Made by a program: the position numbers and the translations under genes. DNA of 64,000 bases from Gaiellasilicea sp963761905 (GTDB lineage Bacteria; Actinomycetota; Thermoleophilia; Gaiellales; Gaiellaceae). The notes below the pieces were generated by a model, which saw only the letters and a list, made by a program, of their open reading frames with translations, searched no databases and was not told the DNA's origin. Each line of letters begins with the position of its first letter. Positions within the stretch are counted from its first letter, which is position 1. This document shows, in pieces, positions 8,580-17,794 of the stretch. The stretch spans positions 59,911 through 123,910 of the forward strand of contig CAVXIQ010000004.1 of the NCBI GenBank assembly GCA_963761905.1. Direction: 5' to 3'.

Positions 8580-9095
8580 TCAATCGAGGTCGTAGCGGCC
8601 CGTGTAGTCCTGAGCCGGCTTGGCGAGCAGATCGGAGACGTAGAGCGTCCCGCGGAGCCCTTCGAGCCCGCCGGTCGCGTCGATGATCTTCCGCTTGACC
8701 GTGATGATCCCGTCCAAGTCAACCGAAGCGCGTTCGCTGAACGTCACCGTTCCGGTGCGCCCTTCGACCGTGCAGTTGCACGAGCTGACGACCGTCAGGT
8801 CCGTGGTCCCGTCGGGGTGGGTGACGTTGTGGACGAGTGACACCTCGTTGCCGGAGAACGTTCCCGTGAGTGTCCGGCGTACCTGAAGCTCCCTGACGAT
8901 GTCGTTGCCGTCGCGGTAGCTCAGCACGAGCGTTCGCTCTGTGACCGAGATCGTGCCGGCGGCAACCTCCTGAGAAGATGCCGTCGCCGTCGAGATCAGC
9001 GTGACGGCCGCTGCGGCGATCATCGCTGCGATCGCGACGAGACGCCCGACCCTGAGCGATGCGCTGATTCCGACTCGAATCGGAGCTTGGTGCAT
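8580..9095 (-). CDS. Secreted beta-rich protein of unknown function
   Basis: A 171-residue protein with an N-terminal signal segment (LVAIAAMIAAAAVTLISTATA) and a mature part made of alternating strand-like blocks (RTLVLSYRDGNDIVRELQVRRTLTG, DLTVVSSCNCTVEGRTGTVTFSE). The final part, GGLEGLRGTLYVSDLL, resembles the C-terminal strands of small barrel proteins such as DUF3224 or allene-oxide-cyclase-like folds, but I would not assign one. A CNC pair may form a disulfide or bind metal. The start is the ATG at 9095, with CAGGAGGGGTTGAG just upstream as a strong ribosome site. It is divergent from the large LuxR-type regulator. Confidence 0.7.
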   Translation of the reverse strand: MHQAPIRVGISASLRVGRLVAIAAMIAAAAVTLISTATASSQEVAAGTISVTERTLVLSYRDGNDIVRELQVRRTLTGTFSGNEVSLVHNVTHPDGTTDLTVVSSCNCTVEGRTGTVTFSERASVDLDGIITVKRKIIDATGGLEGLRGTLYVSDLLAKPAQDYTGRYDLD

Positions 9096-9217
9096 CTCAA
9101 CCCCTCCTGTTTGATTTCCAGTGTCAGTCGAGTGTGGGTTGGCGGATCTGCGGGGGCATCAGGGGAAGCCCTACATCTCGGTTCGAGAATCGACCGCGAT
9201 TTCGGGAGAATCCGCGG

Positions 9218-12007
9218 GTGGAAGCGTCCTCGCTCGAGCTGTTCGGCCGGGAGACCGAGACGGCGCTGCTGCGCCGGGCCTTCGAGGCCACGGACGCTGG
9301 AAGTCGGGGCATCCTCCTTCGGGGTGCGCCTGGGATTGGCAAGACCGCGTTGTGGCGGCAGGCACTCGACGCCGCTACTGAAGCCGGTTGCCGTGTGCTC
9401 GTCGCGCGGTGTGCCGAGGTCGAGATGCCGCTCGCATTGAGCGTGCTCGCCGACCTGCTGGAAGCTCCGTTCAGCGAGGTCGCCGGCGACCTGCAGGAGT
9501 CGCAACGACAGGCGCTCTTGGTGGCGCTCGGCCTGGAGGATCCACCGGAGCAGCCGTCGGATCCTCTCTCGCTTGCCCGCGGAACGCTCGAGGTCTTCCG
9601 CGCGCTGTCCGTCCGAGCGCCGCTCGTGGTGGCGATCGACGATGTGCAATGGCTCGACGCCGCCTCACAGCGGGTCGTCGCGTTCGCCGCTCGACGCCTC
9701 GCCGACGCCCCAGTCGCCCTGCTCGCGACCCTGCGCACCGAATCGGGGAACGCCGATCCGCTGGCCCTCGCCGGCGCGTTCGAGCCGGACGCCTACACCG
9801 AGATCGAGCTGCGTGGGCTCACTCCAGACGCGATCCAGCAGCTCGTGCGAGGCCGGCTCGGCCTGAGACTGCCGCGACGTCTGCTCGCACAGATTCAGCG
9901 CGCGTCAGGAGGGAATCCGATGTTCGCGCTCGAGCTCGCGCGAGCGCTTCACGAACCGGCCGCGAGCGCCGGAGCGCCGCTGCCCGTGCCTGATTCTCTG
10001 CGGGAGCTCGTGCGCGCCCGCGTCGCAGCGTTGCCGGAGGACCTGATCCCGCTGGTTCGGCTAGTCGCCGTACTCGAGCGGCCGACACTCGCACAGCTTG
10101 GACGCGCGTTCGGATCCGAAGAGCACGCCGTCCGGCTGATCGATCTCGGTTTCGCGCACGCAGTCCTGGACATCGCGACAGACGACGTCGTGAGGTTCGC
10201 GCACCCGTTGCTCGCATCGGCGGTGTACGCGGAGATCGCGCCGGTCGAGCGCCGGATCATTCAACGCCGGGCAGCCGAGATCGCCGACGACGACGAGGAA
10301 CGCGGTCGCCACCTCGCGCTTGCCGCCTCTGAGCCTGATCCGGCCGTCGCGGAAGTCCTCGATGCGGCTGCGTCGCGGGCCGCCGGCCGCGGCGCGCCCG
10401 AGGCGGCGGCGGAGCTCGCCCTTCACGCTCTTCGCCTGACGCCACGCGACGGCGACGGCCGGCTTCAGCGTGGACTCGCCTACGCGACGTACCTGATCGC
10501 CGCGAATCGTCCAGGTCCTCGCGGCGCGGCCGTTCCGCGCGAGGCGGCACGTGAGCTCGACGATCTACTCACGCAGGACCTGCGGAGCGATGATCGCGCT
10601 CGCATCCTGATGCTCCGCTCGCTGCTCGACCTCGAGAACGCGGTGTGTGTCGAGCGTCTGCGCGATGCCTGTGCGCACGCAGAGAGCACGACGATCCGGG
10701 CTCGGGCGCAGACCATGTTGGCGTGGACACTTGGAGTCTGGGGATGGGTCTTGGAGGCAGGAGCGCAGGAAGCCGAACGAGCTGTCGAGCTCGCCGAGTC
10801 GACGAAGGAGACGCGCCCGCTCGTCTTCGCGCTGACGGCGCGTGGTGCGATCGACGATCACCGGGGCAAGCCGGATGCGCGGGCGCAGCTCGAGCGCGCG
10901 CTCGAGCTGCAGGCCGATGCGGGCTCGGCCGAATCCGATGCCGCGCTGGCGCTCGGCAAGGCGTGGTTGAGCCACGGTGTCTACGACCGCGCTCGGGCGC
11001 TCTTCGAGGCAAGTCGCGAGCGCGCTCACCATGCCGGCGAGGACGCGTTCCTGATGTGGATGCACCGCTTCTTCGCGGAGCTCGAGCTTCGCTGCGGCCG
11101 TTGGGACGCGGCCGCGCGAGAGCTCGACGCCGGCCTCTCCGAGGCGACCGGTCACTGGCGAGCCAATCTCGTCTGCCTGAGGGCGCTCCTTGCTGCTCGC
11201 CGCGGAGAGGTGGATCGGGTCGACAGCGACGCCGTCGAGGCTCACCGGTACGGGACAGAGTACGGCGACCCTTGGCTCGTCGTCGGTGCCGCCTGGGCGC
11301 GCGGATCGCTCGCCCTTCTCCTCGACGCTTCTGACGCGGCGTTTGAGCACCTCTCGCGCGGGCAGGCCATCCTCGACGCAGCCGGAATTGGCGAACCGGG
11401 CGTGCTGCAGGTGTCATTCGAGCTCGCCGAGTCAGCCGCCGCGGTGGGCGACCTAGACGAGGTCGGGCGACTCGCCGATCGGCTCGACGAGCGCGCCGCA
11501 GCGCTCGACCATCCGTGGGCTCGCGCCGCTGCGGCCCGCTGTCGGGGTATCGCGGCCCTCGGCTGTGGAGAGCCAGAGCGTGCGATCCGGCACCTCGAAA
11601 GGGCTGTAGCTGGGTTTGCGGAGATCGGAGCTCCATACGAGCTCGCACACACGCACCGCACGCTCGGCGCCGCGCATGCCCGATCCGGCCAGCGTCGTCT
11701 GGCCGCAGAGGCGCTGCGCGAAGCGCACCGGATTTTCGGTGAGCTAGGGACACCTGCCTGGCAAGAGAGGGCCGAAGACGAGCTCCGGCGGGCGTATCCG
11801 AGGCCTCGGCGCGACCGCGAGCTGACTCCGGCGGAGAAGCACGTTGCCGAGCTGGTGGCTACCGGCCGCACAAATCGGGAAGTGGCCACGCAGCTCTTCA
11901 CGACGGTCAAGACTGTCGAGACCCATCTCACCCGCATCTACCGCAAGCTCGGCGTGCGCTCACGCACAGAACTAGCGCGCCAGTACGTCGACGCCGACCG
12001 CGAATAA
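9218..12007 (+). CDS. LuxR-family ATPase regulator (LAL/MalT-like)
   Basis: A 929-residue signal-transduction ATPase and DNA-binding protein. The N-terminal AAA/STAND module starts ELFGRETETALLRRAF, has Walker A GAPGIGKTALWRQ near residue 32 and Walker B LVVAIDDVQWLD near 140. A long helical TPR-like middle contains many Leu/Ala/Arg repeats. The C-terminus is a LuxR helix-turn-helix, ELTPAEKHVAELVATGRTN to KTVETHLTRIYRKLGV. The GTG at 9218 is preferred because the family begins a few residues before the FGRE block and GGGAGA lies upstream. The ligand and target are unknown. Confidence 0.88.
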   Translation: MEASSLELFGRETETALLRRAFEATDAGSRGILLRGAPGIGKTALWRQALDAATEAGCRVLVARCAEVEMPLALSVLADLLEAPFSEVAGDLQESQRQALLVALGLEDPPEQPSDPLSLARGTLEVFRALSVRAPLVVAIDDVQWLDAASQRVVAFAARRLADAPVALLATLRTESGNADPLALAGAFEPDAYTEIELRGLTPDAIQQLVRGRLGLRLPRRLLAQIQRASGGNPMFALELARALHEPAASAGAPLPVPDSLRELVRARVAALPEDLIPLVRLVAVLERPTLAQLGRAFGSEEHAVRLIDLGFAHAVLDIATDDVVRFAHPLLASAVYAEIAPVERRIIQRRAAEIADDDEERGRHLALAASEPDPAVAEVLDAAASRAAGRGAPEAAAELALHALRLTPRDGDGRLQRGLAYATYLIAANRPGPRGAAVPREAARELDDLLTQDLRSDDRARILMLRSLLDLENAVCVERLRDACAHAESTTIRARAQTMLAWTLGVWGWVLEAGAQEAERAVELAESTKETRPLVFALTARGAIDDHRGKPDARAQLERALELQADAGSAESDAALALGKAWLSHGVYDRARALFEASRERAHHAGEDAFLMWMHRFFAELELRCGRWDAAARELDAGLSEATGHWRANLVCLRALLAARRGEVDRVDSDAVEAHRYGTEYGDPWLVVGAAWARGSLALLLDASDAAFEHLSRGQAILDAAGIGEPGVLQVSFELAESAAAVGDLDEVGRLADRLDERAAALDHPWARAAAARCRGIAALGCGEPERAIRHLERAVAGFAEIGAPYELAHTHRTLGAAHARSGQRRLAAEALREAHRIFGELGTPAWQERAEDELRRAYPRPRRDRELTPAEKHVAELVATGRTNREVATQLFTTVKTVETHLTRIYRKLGVRSRTELARQYVDADRE

Positions 12008-12037
12008 CGGCGGCCTCGACGGACGACGCTGGACGTG

Positions 12038-12051
12038 CGAACATTTGTTCG
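12038..12051. promoter_or_regulatory. LexA (SOS) box ahead of dinB
   Basis: The 14-mer CGAACATTTGTTCG matches the Gram-positive/actinobacterial LexA consensus CGAAC-N4-GTTCG exactly. Its last base is the first base of the proposed dinB GTG start, so LexA bound here would block transcription of a leaderless or very short-leader mRNA. Confidence 0.8.
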
Positions 12052-13241
12052 TGTCAGAGCGAGCAACGATCCTCCACGCCGACCTGGACGCGTTCTACGC
12101 GTCGGTCGAGCAGCGGGACGATCCCCGGCTTCGCGGCAGGCCCGTGATCGTCGGGAGCTGGGTCGTCCTCGCGGCGAGCTACGAGGCGAAGGCCTTCGGC
12201 GTGCGCACCGCGATGAGCGGCTCGCGCGCTCGCAGGCTCTGCCCGCAGGCGTCCGTCGTCGAGCCCCGGATGTCGGCCTACTCGGAGGCGAGCAAGGCGG
12301 TCTTCGCGGTCTTCGAGGACACGACGCCGCTCGTCGAAGGGCTCTCGATCGACGAGGCGTTCCTCGACGTGCGCGGGCTCGAGCGGCTTGCGGGCTCGCC
12401 GAGCGAGATCGCGGTGCGGCTGCGCCGGCACGTCCTCGAGCGCGTCGGCTTGCCGATCACGGTCGGCGTCGCGCGGACGAAGTTCCTCGCCAAGGTCGCG
12501 AGCGCCGTCGCGAAGCCGGACGGCCTCCTCGTCGTACCGCCCGAAGGCGAGCTCGACTTCCTCCACCCGCTTCCCGTCGGGCGGCTCTGGGGCGTCGGCC
12601 CCGTGACGGCCGGCAAGCTCGAGAGCCGTGGGATCACGACCGTCGGCCAGGTCGCGCTGCTCGACGAGAGCTCGCTGATGTCGATGCTCGGACGGGCGTC
12701 GGGCCGGCATCTCCACGCACTCGCCCACAACCGCGACCCGCGGCCGGTGCACGTCGGCCGGCGCCGTCGCTCGATCGGCTCCCAGCGCGCCCTCGGTCGC
12801 TCGTCGAGATCGCTCGCCGCCGTGGAGGCAACGCTGATCGCGCTCGTCGACCGCGTCACTCGGCGGCTGCGCACGGCCCGACGAGTCGCCCGCACCGTCG
12901 TCCTCCGGCTTCGCTTCGACGACTTCTCCCGCGCCACGCGCTCGCAGACCCTGCCGCAGGCGACCGCCGAGACCGCGACCATCCTCGTCACGGCACAAGG
13001 GCTCCTGGCGGCGGCGCTGCCGCTGATCGAGCGGCGCGGGCTCACGCTCGTCGGGATCGCGCTCGCGAATCTGGAGGACGACTCGGCGGTTCAGCTCGCG
13101 CTGCCGTTCGCCCGCCAGAGCCGGAGCGACCTCGACGCCGCGCTCGACGAGGTGCGGCGGAGGTACGGCGTCGACGCGGTCACGCGAGCCGTGCTGCTCG
13201 GTCGCGACCAGGGCTTCTCGGTACCGCTGCTCCCGGACTGA
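12051..13241 (+). CDS. dinB: DNA polymerase IV (Y-family)
   Basis: Error-prone translesion polymerase, about 396 aa. The palm carries the catalytic acidic residues in ILHADLDAFYASVEQ and SIDEAFLDV, followed by GVARTKFLAKVAS, the helix-hairpin-helix region LWGVGPVTAGKLESRGI and a little-finger domain RRSIGSQRALGRS. The C-terminus QLALPFARQ resembles a beta-clamp binding peptide (QxxLPF type). The start is taken as GTG 12051, right at the LexA box; TTG 12045 in the same frame lies inside the box. No ribosome site is visible, consistent with a leaderless message. SOS control is inferred from the box. Confidence 0.93.
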   Translation: MSERATILHADLDAFYASVEQRDDPRLRGRPVIVGSWVVLAASYEAKAFGVRTAMSGSRARRLCPQASVVEPRMSAYSEASKAVFAVFEDTTPLVEGLSIDEAFLDVRGLERLAGSPSEIAVRLRRHVLERVGLPITVGVARTKFLAKVASAVAKPDGLLVVPPEGELDFLHPLPVGRLWGVGPVTAGKLESRGITTVGQVALLDESSLMSMLGRASGRHLHALAHNRDPRPVHVGRRRRSIGSQRALGRSSRSLAAVEATLIALVDRVTRRLRTARRVARTVVLRLRFDDFSRATRSQTLPQATAETATILVTAQGLLAAALPLIERRGLTLVGIALANLEDDSAVQLALPFARQSRSDLDAALDEVRRRYGVDAVTRAVLLGRDQGFSVPLLPD

Positions 13242-13244
13242 TCG

Positions 13245-13595
13245 TCAGGCGCGCTTGCCGTCGAGGTACTGCAGGAGCTCGTGCGCGGCGAGCTCGATCT
13301 CCTTGTGCCGCCACTCGGCGGCCCGGTACTGGCAGGCGACGAGGCCCATCCGGTGGACGCGCCGGAAGTCGCCGTAGACGAACCCGTAGCGCGCCTTCGT
13401 CTCGTCGGTCGCACCCTCCGTGAGCCCGAGATGCCAGGCGGCGTAGTCGTCCCAGCCGTGCGCCTCGAGGTACGCGTTCTCGTCGTCCGCGCTCGGCTGC
13501 GCCTCGCCCCACTCGCTTCGGAGCACGTACTGGCGCGAGTCGATCAGCCGCTTCGCGTGCGCCACGGCGCGCGGATTCACCGAGTACGAGGCCAC
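13245..13595 (-). CDS. Conserved hypothetical protein, 116 aa
   Basis: A compact soluble protein starting SYSVNPRAVAHAKRLIDSRQ. The pattern of acidic and aromatic residues (LEAHGWDDYAAWHLGLTEGA, then YGFVYGDFRRVHRMGL) looks like a well-conserved small helical domain often found in actinobacteria next to metabolic genes, but I know no function for it. No signal peptide or membrane segment is present. It converges on dinB with four bases between stops and lies just downstream of the acyl-CoA synthetase gene (4 nt), so the two are probably co-transcribed. Confidence 0.75.
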   Translation of the reverse strand: MASYSVNPRAVAHAKRLIDSRQYVLRSEWGEAQPSADDENAYLEAHGWDDYAAWHLGLTEGATDETKARYGFVYGDFRRVHRMGLVACQYRAAEWRHKEIELAAHELLQYLDGKRA

Positions 13596-13599
13596 GGCC

Positions 13600-15189
13600 T
13601 TAGTGTGGCCGAGTCGGGCCGGCCCGACTCAGCTCCTGCTGCCGCAGCTCGATTCGCCTGATCTTGCCCGTGAGCGTCTTCGGCAGATCGGGGACGAACT
13701 CGATCAACCGGGGATAGGCGTAGGCCGACAGCCGCTGACGAACGAACGCCTTGAGCTCCTCGGCGAGCTCGTCCGACGGCTCGTGCGAGTCGGCGAGGAC
13801 GACAAAGGCCTTGACGACGTTTCCGCGGAGCTCGTCCGGTGACGCCACCGCGGCGGCCTCTCGAACCGCTGGATGCTCGAGGCAGACGGACTCGACCTCG
13901 AACGGGCCGATCCGATAGCCGGCCGCGATGATCACGTCGTCGGCTCGCCCCTCGAACCAGACATACCCGTCCTCGTCCTGGGAGGCCGCGTCCTTCGTGT
14001 GGAACCAGTCGCCGCCGAACGCCTCGTCAGTGTCCGCTGGGCGGTTCCAGTACCCGAGCGGGTAATGCGGATTCGACCGAGCCCGCAAACAGATCTCACC
14101 CCGTTCGCCTGTCGCTACCGGCTGCTCGTCCTCGTCGAGAATCGCCACGTCCCAACCGGGCATCGGCTTGCCCATCGAGCCTTCGCGAACGTCCAGGAAG
14201 GGGTAGTTCGCGACGAGCGGATACGACTCGGTGAGCCCGTAGTAGTCGAGCACGGTGACGCCGTACTGCTCGCGGAACCAGCGGATCGCCTCCGGGTTCA
14301 GCGGCTCTCCGGCCGAGCACACGCGCCGGAAGCGCTGCGGGTAGCGCGTTCCCGCATTTGCGATCCCCATCATCGCGCGCATCGCCGTCGGCGTCGTGAA
14401 GACGTTCGTCACCTCGTTCCGGCTCAGGAAATCGAGCTGCTTGTGCGGATCGAACCCCGCCTCGCGCCGGTAGACGCACTGTACGGCGCCGAGCCGCCAC
14501 GGCCCGAGCAGCGGCGCGATCCCGGCTGCCCAGGCCCACTCGCCCATCCCGTGGAAGCGCTCGCCGTCCTCGACCTCGTGGCAGTAGCGGAACTCCTCGT
14601 GCCCGAGGATGTAGCGATGCGCGTGAACGATTCCCTTCGCGAGCCCGGTCGTCCCGGACGTGTAGTAGAGCTGGGCCGGATCCTCCGCCGACGTGTCGCA
14701 GGTGACGGCCTCGGTCGACGCCCCCGCGAGCGTGTCGGGCTCGAGCACGAGCGCCTCCGGCGCCCACGGCTGGTCAAAACGATTCACGTGCTCGGCGTCG
14801 CACACGACGAGGCGCGCACCCGAGTCCTCGAGCCGGTGCTGGACGGCGTCGTCGCCGTAGAGCACCGACATCGCGAGCAGGATCGCGCCGAGCTTCCAGA
14901 CGCCGAAGAAGATCGCGGCCGCCTCCGGCGTCGCGGGGAGAACGACGGCGACGCGATCGCCCCGCTCGACGCCGCAATCGGCAAGCGTGTGTGCCGCCTG
15001 GTTCGCGAGATCCTGAAGCTCTCCCCAGGTGAGCGTGCGCGTCGAGCCGTCGAAGCTCTCCCAGACGAGGGCGAGCTTCTCGCGAGGGTGCTTGTCGCAG
15101 ACGTCCGCGGCGATGTTGTACCGCGCTGGCACGTCCCAGCGGTGCGACGACCGAAGCGACTCGTACATGGGTGGATTCACCGGCGTCAC
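13600..15189 (-). CDS. AMP-forming acyl-CoA synthetase (medium-chain/acetyl-CoA type)
   Basis: Activates a carboxylic acid to its CoA thioester through an acyl-adenylate. The ANL family motifs are clear: the phosphate loop YYTSGTTGLAKG near residue 165, YGLTESYPL as the A5 motif, the hinge region EGRADDVIIAAGYRIGPFEVE and the catalytic lysine in TLTGKIRRIEL near the C-terminus. At 529 aa it is the normal length. The sequence around the acid pocket resembles acetate/medium-chain ligases rather than long-chain FadD, but the substrate cannot be fixed. Start GTG 15189; a second candidate is the ATG seven codons later. Confidence 0.88.
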   Translation of the reverse strand: MTPVNPPMYESLRSSHRWDVPARYNIAADVCDKHPREKLALVWESFDGSTRTLTWGELQDLANQAAHTLADCGVERGDRVAVVLPATPEAAAIFFGVWKLGAILLAMSVLYGDDAVQHRLEDSGARLVVCDAEHVNRFDQPWAPEALVLEPDTLAGASTEAVTCDTSAEDPAQLYYTSGTTGLAKGIVHAHRYILGHEEFRYCHEVEDGERFHGMGEWAWAAGIAPLLGPWRLGAVQCVYRREAGFDPHKQLDFLSRNEVTNVFTTPTAMRAMMGIANAGTRYPQRFRRVCSAGEPLNPEAIRWFREQYGVTVLDYYGLTESYPLVANYPFLDVREGSMGKPMPGWDVAILDEDEQPVATGERGEICLRARSNPHYPLGYWNRPADTDEAFGGDWFHTKDAASQDEDGYVWFEGRADDVIIAAGYRIGPFEVESVCLEHPAVREAAAVASPDELRGNVVKAFVVLADSHEPSDELAEELKAFVRQRLSAYAYPRLIEFVPDLPKTLTGKIRRIELRQQELSRAGPTRPH

Positions 15190-15245
15190 ATTCTCTCATA
15201 GGCCGACGAGTTGACATCGAGCCGGCGTGGCGCGAACGTCAAGGA

Positions 15246-15707
15246 ATGAAGCTCGTGGCCGCGGCCGTGATCATCGCGCTGGCGCTCGCGTCTCCCGCGG
15301 CGGCGGTCGACGAGCCCGGCGCCTTCGGCATGGCCCAGCGAGGGAGCCTGAAGGTGGTCGCGGGCGTGCTCCTGTCCGAGCGCGGGGGAGAGATGAAGGG
15401 CGTGTGGCTCGACGGGAAACAGGGCTGCCTCGACCGGCGCACGCTCCGTGTGGCGATCCAGATCGACCTGGTCTCGCCGGCCGGGAAGACGACGCGGATC
15501 CGGCGCTCGCGGACGGGCGTCGTCGACAACTGCGCCGAGGGCGGCCCGAACTTCGGCTTCGACCTCGTCCCCCGGACGCTCGGGATGGGCTGTGCGAGCG
15601 GCCGCTGGCGGCCGGGACGCTATTCGCTGACGACGAAGGTGACGCACGTCGCCTCGGGCCTGATCGCCCAGGCGAGCCTCTACCGCCAGGTCACGAGGCG
15701 CTGCTGA
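15246..15707 (+). CDS. Small secreted protein of unknown function
   Basis: A 153-residue exported protein. Residues 1-20 (KLVAAAVIIALALASPAAA) form a signal peptide. The mature chain has four cysteines (GCLDRRT, DNCAEGG, MGCASG and the terminal RRC) which could pair as two disulfides, and strand-like segments typical of a small beta sandwich. The AAGGA motif touches the ATG, a poor ribosome-site spacing, so the start is not certain. It is divergent from the acyl-CoA synthetase and converges on the histidine kinase gene. No family recognised. Confidence 0.65.
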   Translation: MKLVAAAVIIALALASPAAAVDEPGAFGMAQRGSLKVVAGVLLSERGGEMKGVWLDGKQGCLDRRTLRVAIQIDLVSPAGKTTRIRRSRTGVVDNCAEGGPNFGFDLVPRTLGMGCASGRWRPGRYSLTTKVTHVASGLIAQASLYRQVTRRC

Positions 15708-15716
15708 CGATCCGAG

Positions 15717-17102
15717 CTAGGCGCGCAGCACGATCTCGACTGCGGTGCCCCGTCCCGGCTGCGAGCGAAGCGTGAACCGGCCCTCGATCGTCTCCGCCCG
15801 CCGGCGCATGTTCTTCAGCCCCTGACCCGCTGTGGCGTCCGCACCGTCGAAGCCGACCCGTCGTCGCTCACCCGCACGAGCCGGCGGCCGGCGTGCTCGC
15901 CGATCCAGACCTCGGCCCGGCGGGCTCCCGCGTGCTTGCGCGCGTTCGCAAGCCCTTCCTGGACGATCCGGAAGATCTCGATCTGCTCGTCTGGCGCGAG
16001 CAGCAGCTCCCGCTCGATCTCGAGATCGACCTCGAGGACGCCGTCCGCGGTCAGGAACTCGACGTACCGCCGGAGCGCGGCGTCGAACGGCGCGCTGCCG
16101 CTTGCCGACGACAGCGCCAGAACCGCGAACCGCGCCTCTTGCTGCGCCGCCGCCGATGCCTCCTTCAGCTTCGGCAGCATCGTCTCCAGTGCGGCCCCCG
16201 ACTCGAGCATGCTCACGTGCGTCGAGATCGCGAAGAGATACTGCGCGAGCCCGTCGTGGATCTCGCGGGCCACGCGAGCCCGTTCCTCCGCGACCGCCCG
16301 TCCGAGCTCCGCGGCGCGAATCGCCCGCCAGACACCGACGAGCAGGATTCCGTAGGCGACGACGCGCAGGAAGTCGCCCTGCGAGACGACATCGGTCGAG
16401 AGCTTCGGCGTCAGCACGTAGTTGAGCTCCGCGAACAGCGTCATCGTCGCCCCAAGAGCGAGCCAGCTGTCGAGGTCCTCTCCGTGCCGGCGGTAGCGGG
16501 TCGCGAAGCCGAGCGCAGCGAGCAGGGCTAGGAGCGCGAGGAACGAGAGCGTCACCGTCACCTCGAACGGCCGGCTGCCGCCGCTTCCTGGGTCCAGTGG
16601 TGCGAGTGACGAACCAACGCCGTTCAGCGAGAGCCAGAGGGCGAGCAGGCCGAGCACGACGACCGCGAGCCCCGCGACGAGTGCGCGACGCCGCACGGCG
16701 ATCCTCGGCCCGGGGACGATCGGCGCGAGCGCGATCAGGACGGCGGCGAGAAGGCGAGAGCCGAGCGCCGCCCACGCTTCCACCGGCCCCTGCGGCTCGC
16801 CTCCGAGCAGGGGAACGACCGAGAAGGCGAGGGTGCCGAGGCCGGCGACGCAGAACCCGGCGGCGAGCAGCAGGTCGAGCAGCCGGCCCTCGACTTGGAA
16901 GCGCGCCGCCGCCAGGATCGCGACGATCGTCGCCGCGAGCACGACGGCCGTGTCGAGAACCAGCCGACCCTCCGGCAACACGTAGGTACTCCGGAAGCGA
17001 AGGGTTCGTCAGGAAGAACGCCGTCGCCGAGCCGAGCAGGGCGACGAGGAACAGCGCCCCGACGACCCACGCCTCGAACGGCTCTCTGGCGTTCCCGCGC
17101 AC
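15717..17102 (-). CDS. NarL-type sensor histidine kinase (two frameshifts)
   Basis: Membrane sensor kinase of the HisKA_3 group. The N-terminal part has about six to eight hydrophobic helices. The H-box is EERARVAREIHDGLAQYLFA, the dimerisation helices follow, and the ATPase lobe has EIFRIVQEGLANARKHA (N-box), VRVSDDG and GQGLKNMRRRAETI. Two frame breaks are needed: near 16990-17020, between FFLTNPSL and the VLPEGRLVLDT segment, and near 15857, where a missing G separates SDDG from VGFDGADATAG. All motifs are present, so it is probably an intact gene with indel errors. It is divergent from its response regulator across a palindrome. Confidence 0.85.
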   Translation of the reverse strand: MRGNAREPFEAWVVGALFLVALLGSATAFFLTNPSLPEYLRVAGGSAGSRHGRRARGDDRRDPGGGALPSRGPAARPAARRRVLRRRPRHPRLLGRSPARRRAAGAGGSVGGARLSPSRRRPDRARADRPRAEDRRAASRTRRGARGRRARPARPLALAERRWFVTRTTGPRKRRQPAVRGDGDALVPRAPSPARCARLRDPLPPARRGPRQLARSWGDDDAVRGAQLRADAEALDRCRLAGRLPARRRLRNPARRCLAGDSRRGARTGGRGGTGSRGPRDPRRARAVSLRDLDAREHARVGGRTGDDAAEAEGGIGGGAARGAVRGSGAVVGKRQRAVRRRAPAVRRVPDRGRRPRGRSRDRAGAAARARRADRDLPDRPGRACERAQARGSPPGRGLDRRARRPPARAGERRRVGFDGADATAGQGLKNMRRRAETIEGRFTLRSQPGRGTAVEIVLRA

Positions 17103-17108
17103 ATCACG

Positions 17109-17138
17109 CTCATCGGCAGGCGGCTTCCTGCCGATGAG
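17109..17138. promoter_or_regulatory. Perfect palindrome between divergent kinase and regulator genes
   Basis: Arms CTCATCGGCAGG and CCTGCCGATGAG are exact inverted repeats of 12 bases around CGGCTT. The site fills most of the 44-bp gap between the two divergent starts, which suits an operator for autoregulation by the adjacent response regulator. A hairpin in the mRNA leaders is an alternative. Confidence 0.6.
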
Positions 17139-17146
17139 GGGAAACG

Positions 17147-17794
17147 ATGACGGAGCGCGTACTCGTGGTCGACGACCATCCCCTCACCCGGGATGCTCTC
17201 TCCTCCCTGCTCATCCAGGGCGGGTTCGACGTCGTGGGCGAGGCCGCCGACGGGGCGGAGGCGCTCGAGCTCGCGGAGCTCCACCAGCCGGATCTCGTCC
17301 TGCTCGATCTCTCGATGCCGGGCGTCGGCGGGCTGGCCGCGCTCCCTCAGCTTCGCACTGCCGCACCGCGCTGCGAGGTGGTCGTGCTCACGGCCTCCGG
17401 CACCGAGGAGAACCTGCTCGCGGCCGTGCGCGGCGGGGCCGCCGGCTATCTGTTGAAGAGCGAGTCGCCCGACCGGATCGTCGCGTTTCTGCGCGGCGTC
17501 GCCCAGGGCGAGGCCGCCCTGTCGGGACAGGTCGCGAGGCGGCTCCTCGACCAGGTTCGAACAGGCGCGCACCTCGACGGCGGCATTCCCGACTCGATCG
17601 CGGAGCTGCTTTCGGCGCGCGAGCTCGAGGTGCTGCTGCTCCTCGACGATCATCTCGCCACCGACGAGATCGCGACTCGGCTCTTCATCTCCGAGCACAC
17701 CGTCCGTTCGCACGTCAAGAGCCTCCTGCGCAAGCTCGGCGTCTCCTCGCGTCGCGAGGCGCTCGAGCGGCTCGCGCTCGCCCGCGGCTACTAG
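17147..17794 (+). CDS. NarL/LuxR-family response regulator
   Basis: Two-component regulator of 215 aa. The receiver domain (residues 1-120) has the acidic pair VVDDH, the phospho-acceptor Asp in LVLLDLSMPG near residue 53, the Thr of VVLTASG and the Lys of YLLKSES. The LuxR helix-turn-helix occupies the end: LSARELEVLLLLDDHLATDEIATRLFISEHTVRSHVKSLLRKLGV (about residues 150-200). The ATG follows GAGGGGAAACG. It is divergent from a NarL-type kinase, its likely partner. The signal and regulon are not visible. Confidence 0.92.
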   Translation: MTERVLVVDDHPLTRDALSSLLIQGGFDVVGEAADGAEALELAELHQPDLVLLDLSMPGVGGLAALPQLRTAAPRCEVVVLTASGTEENLLAAVRGGAAGYLLKSESPDRIVAFLRGVAQGEAALSGQVARRLLDQVRTGAHLDGGIPDSIAELLSARELEVLLLLDDHLATDEIATRLFISEHTVRSHVKSLLRKLGVSSRREALERLALARGY

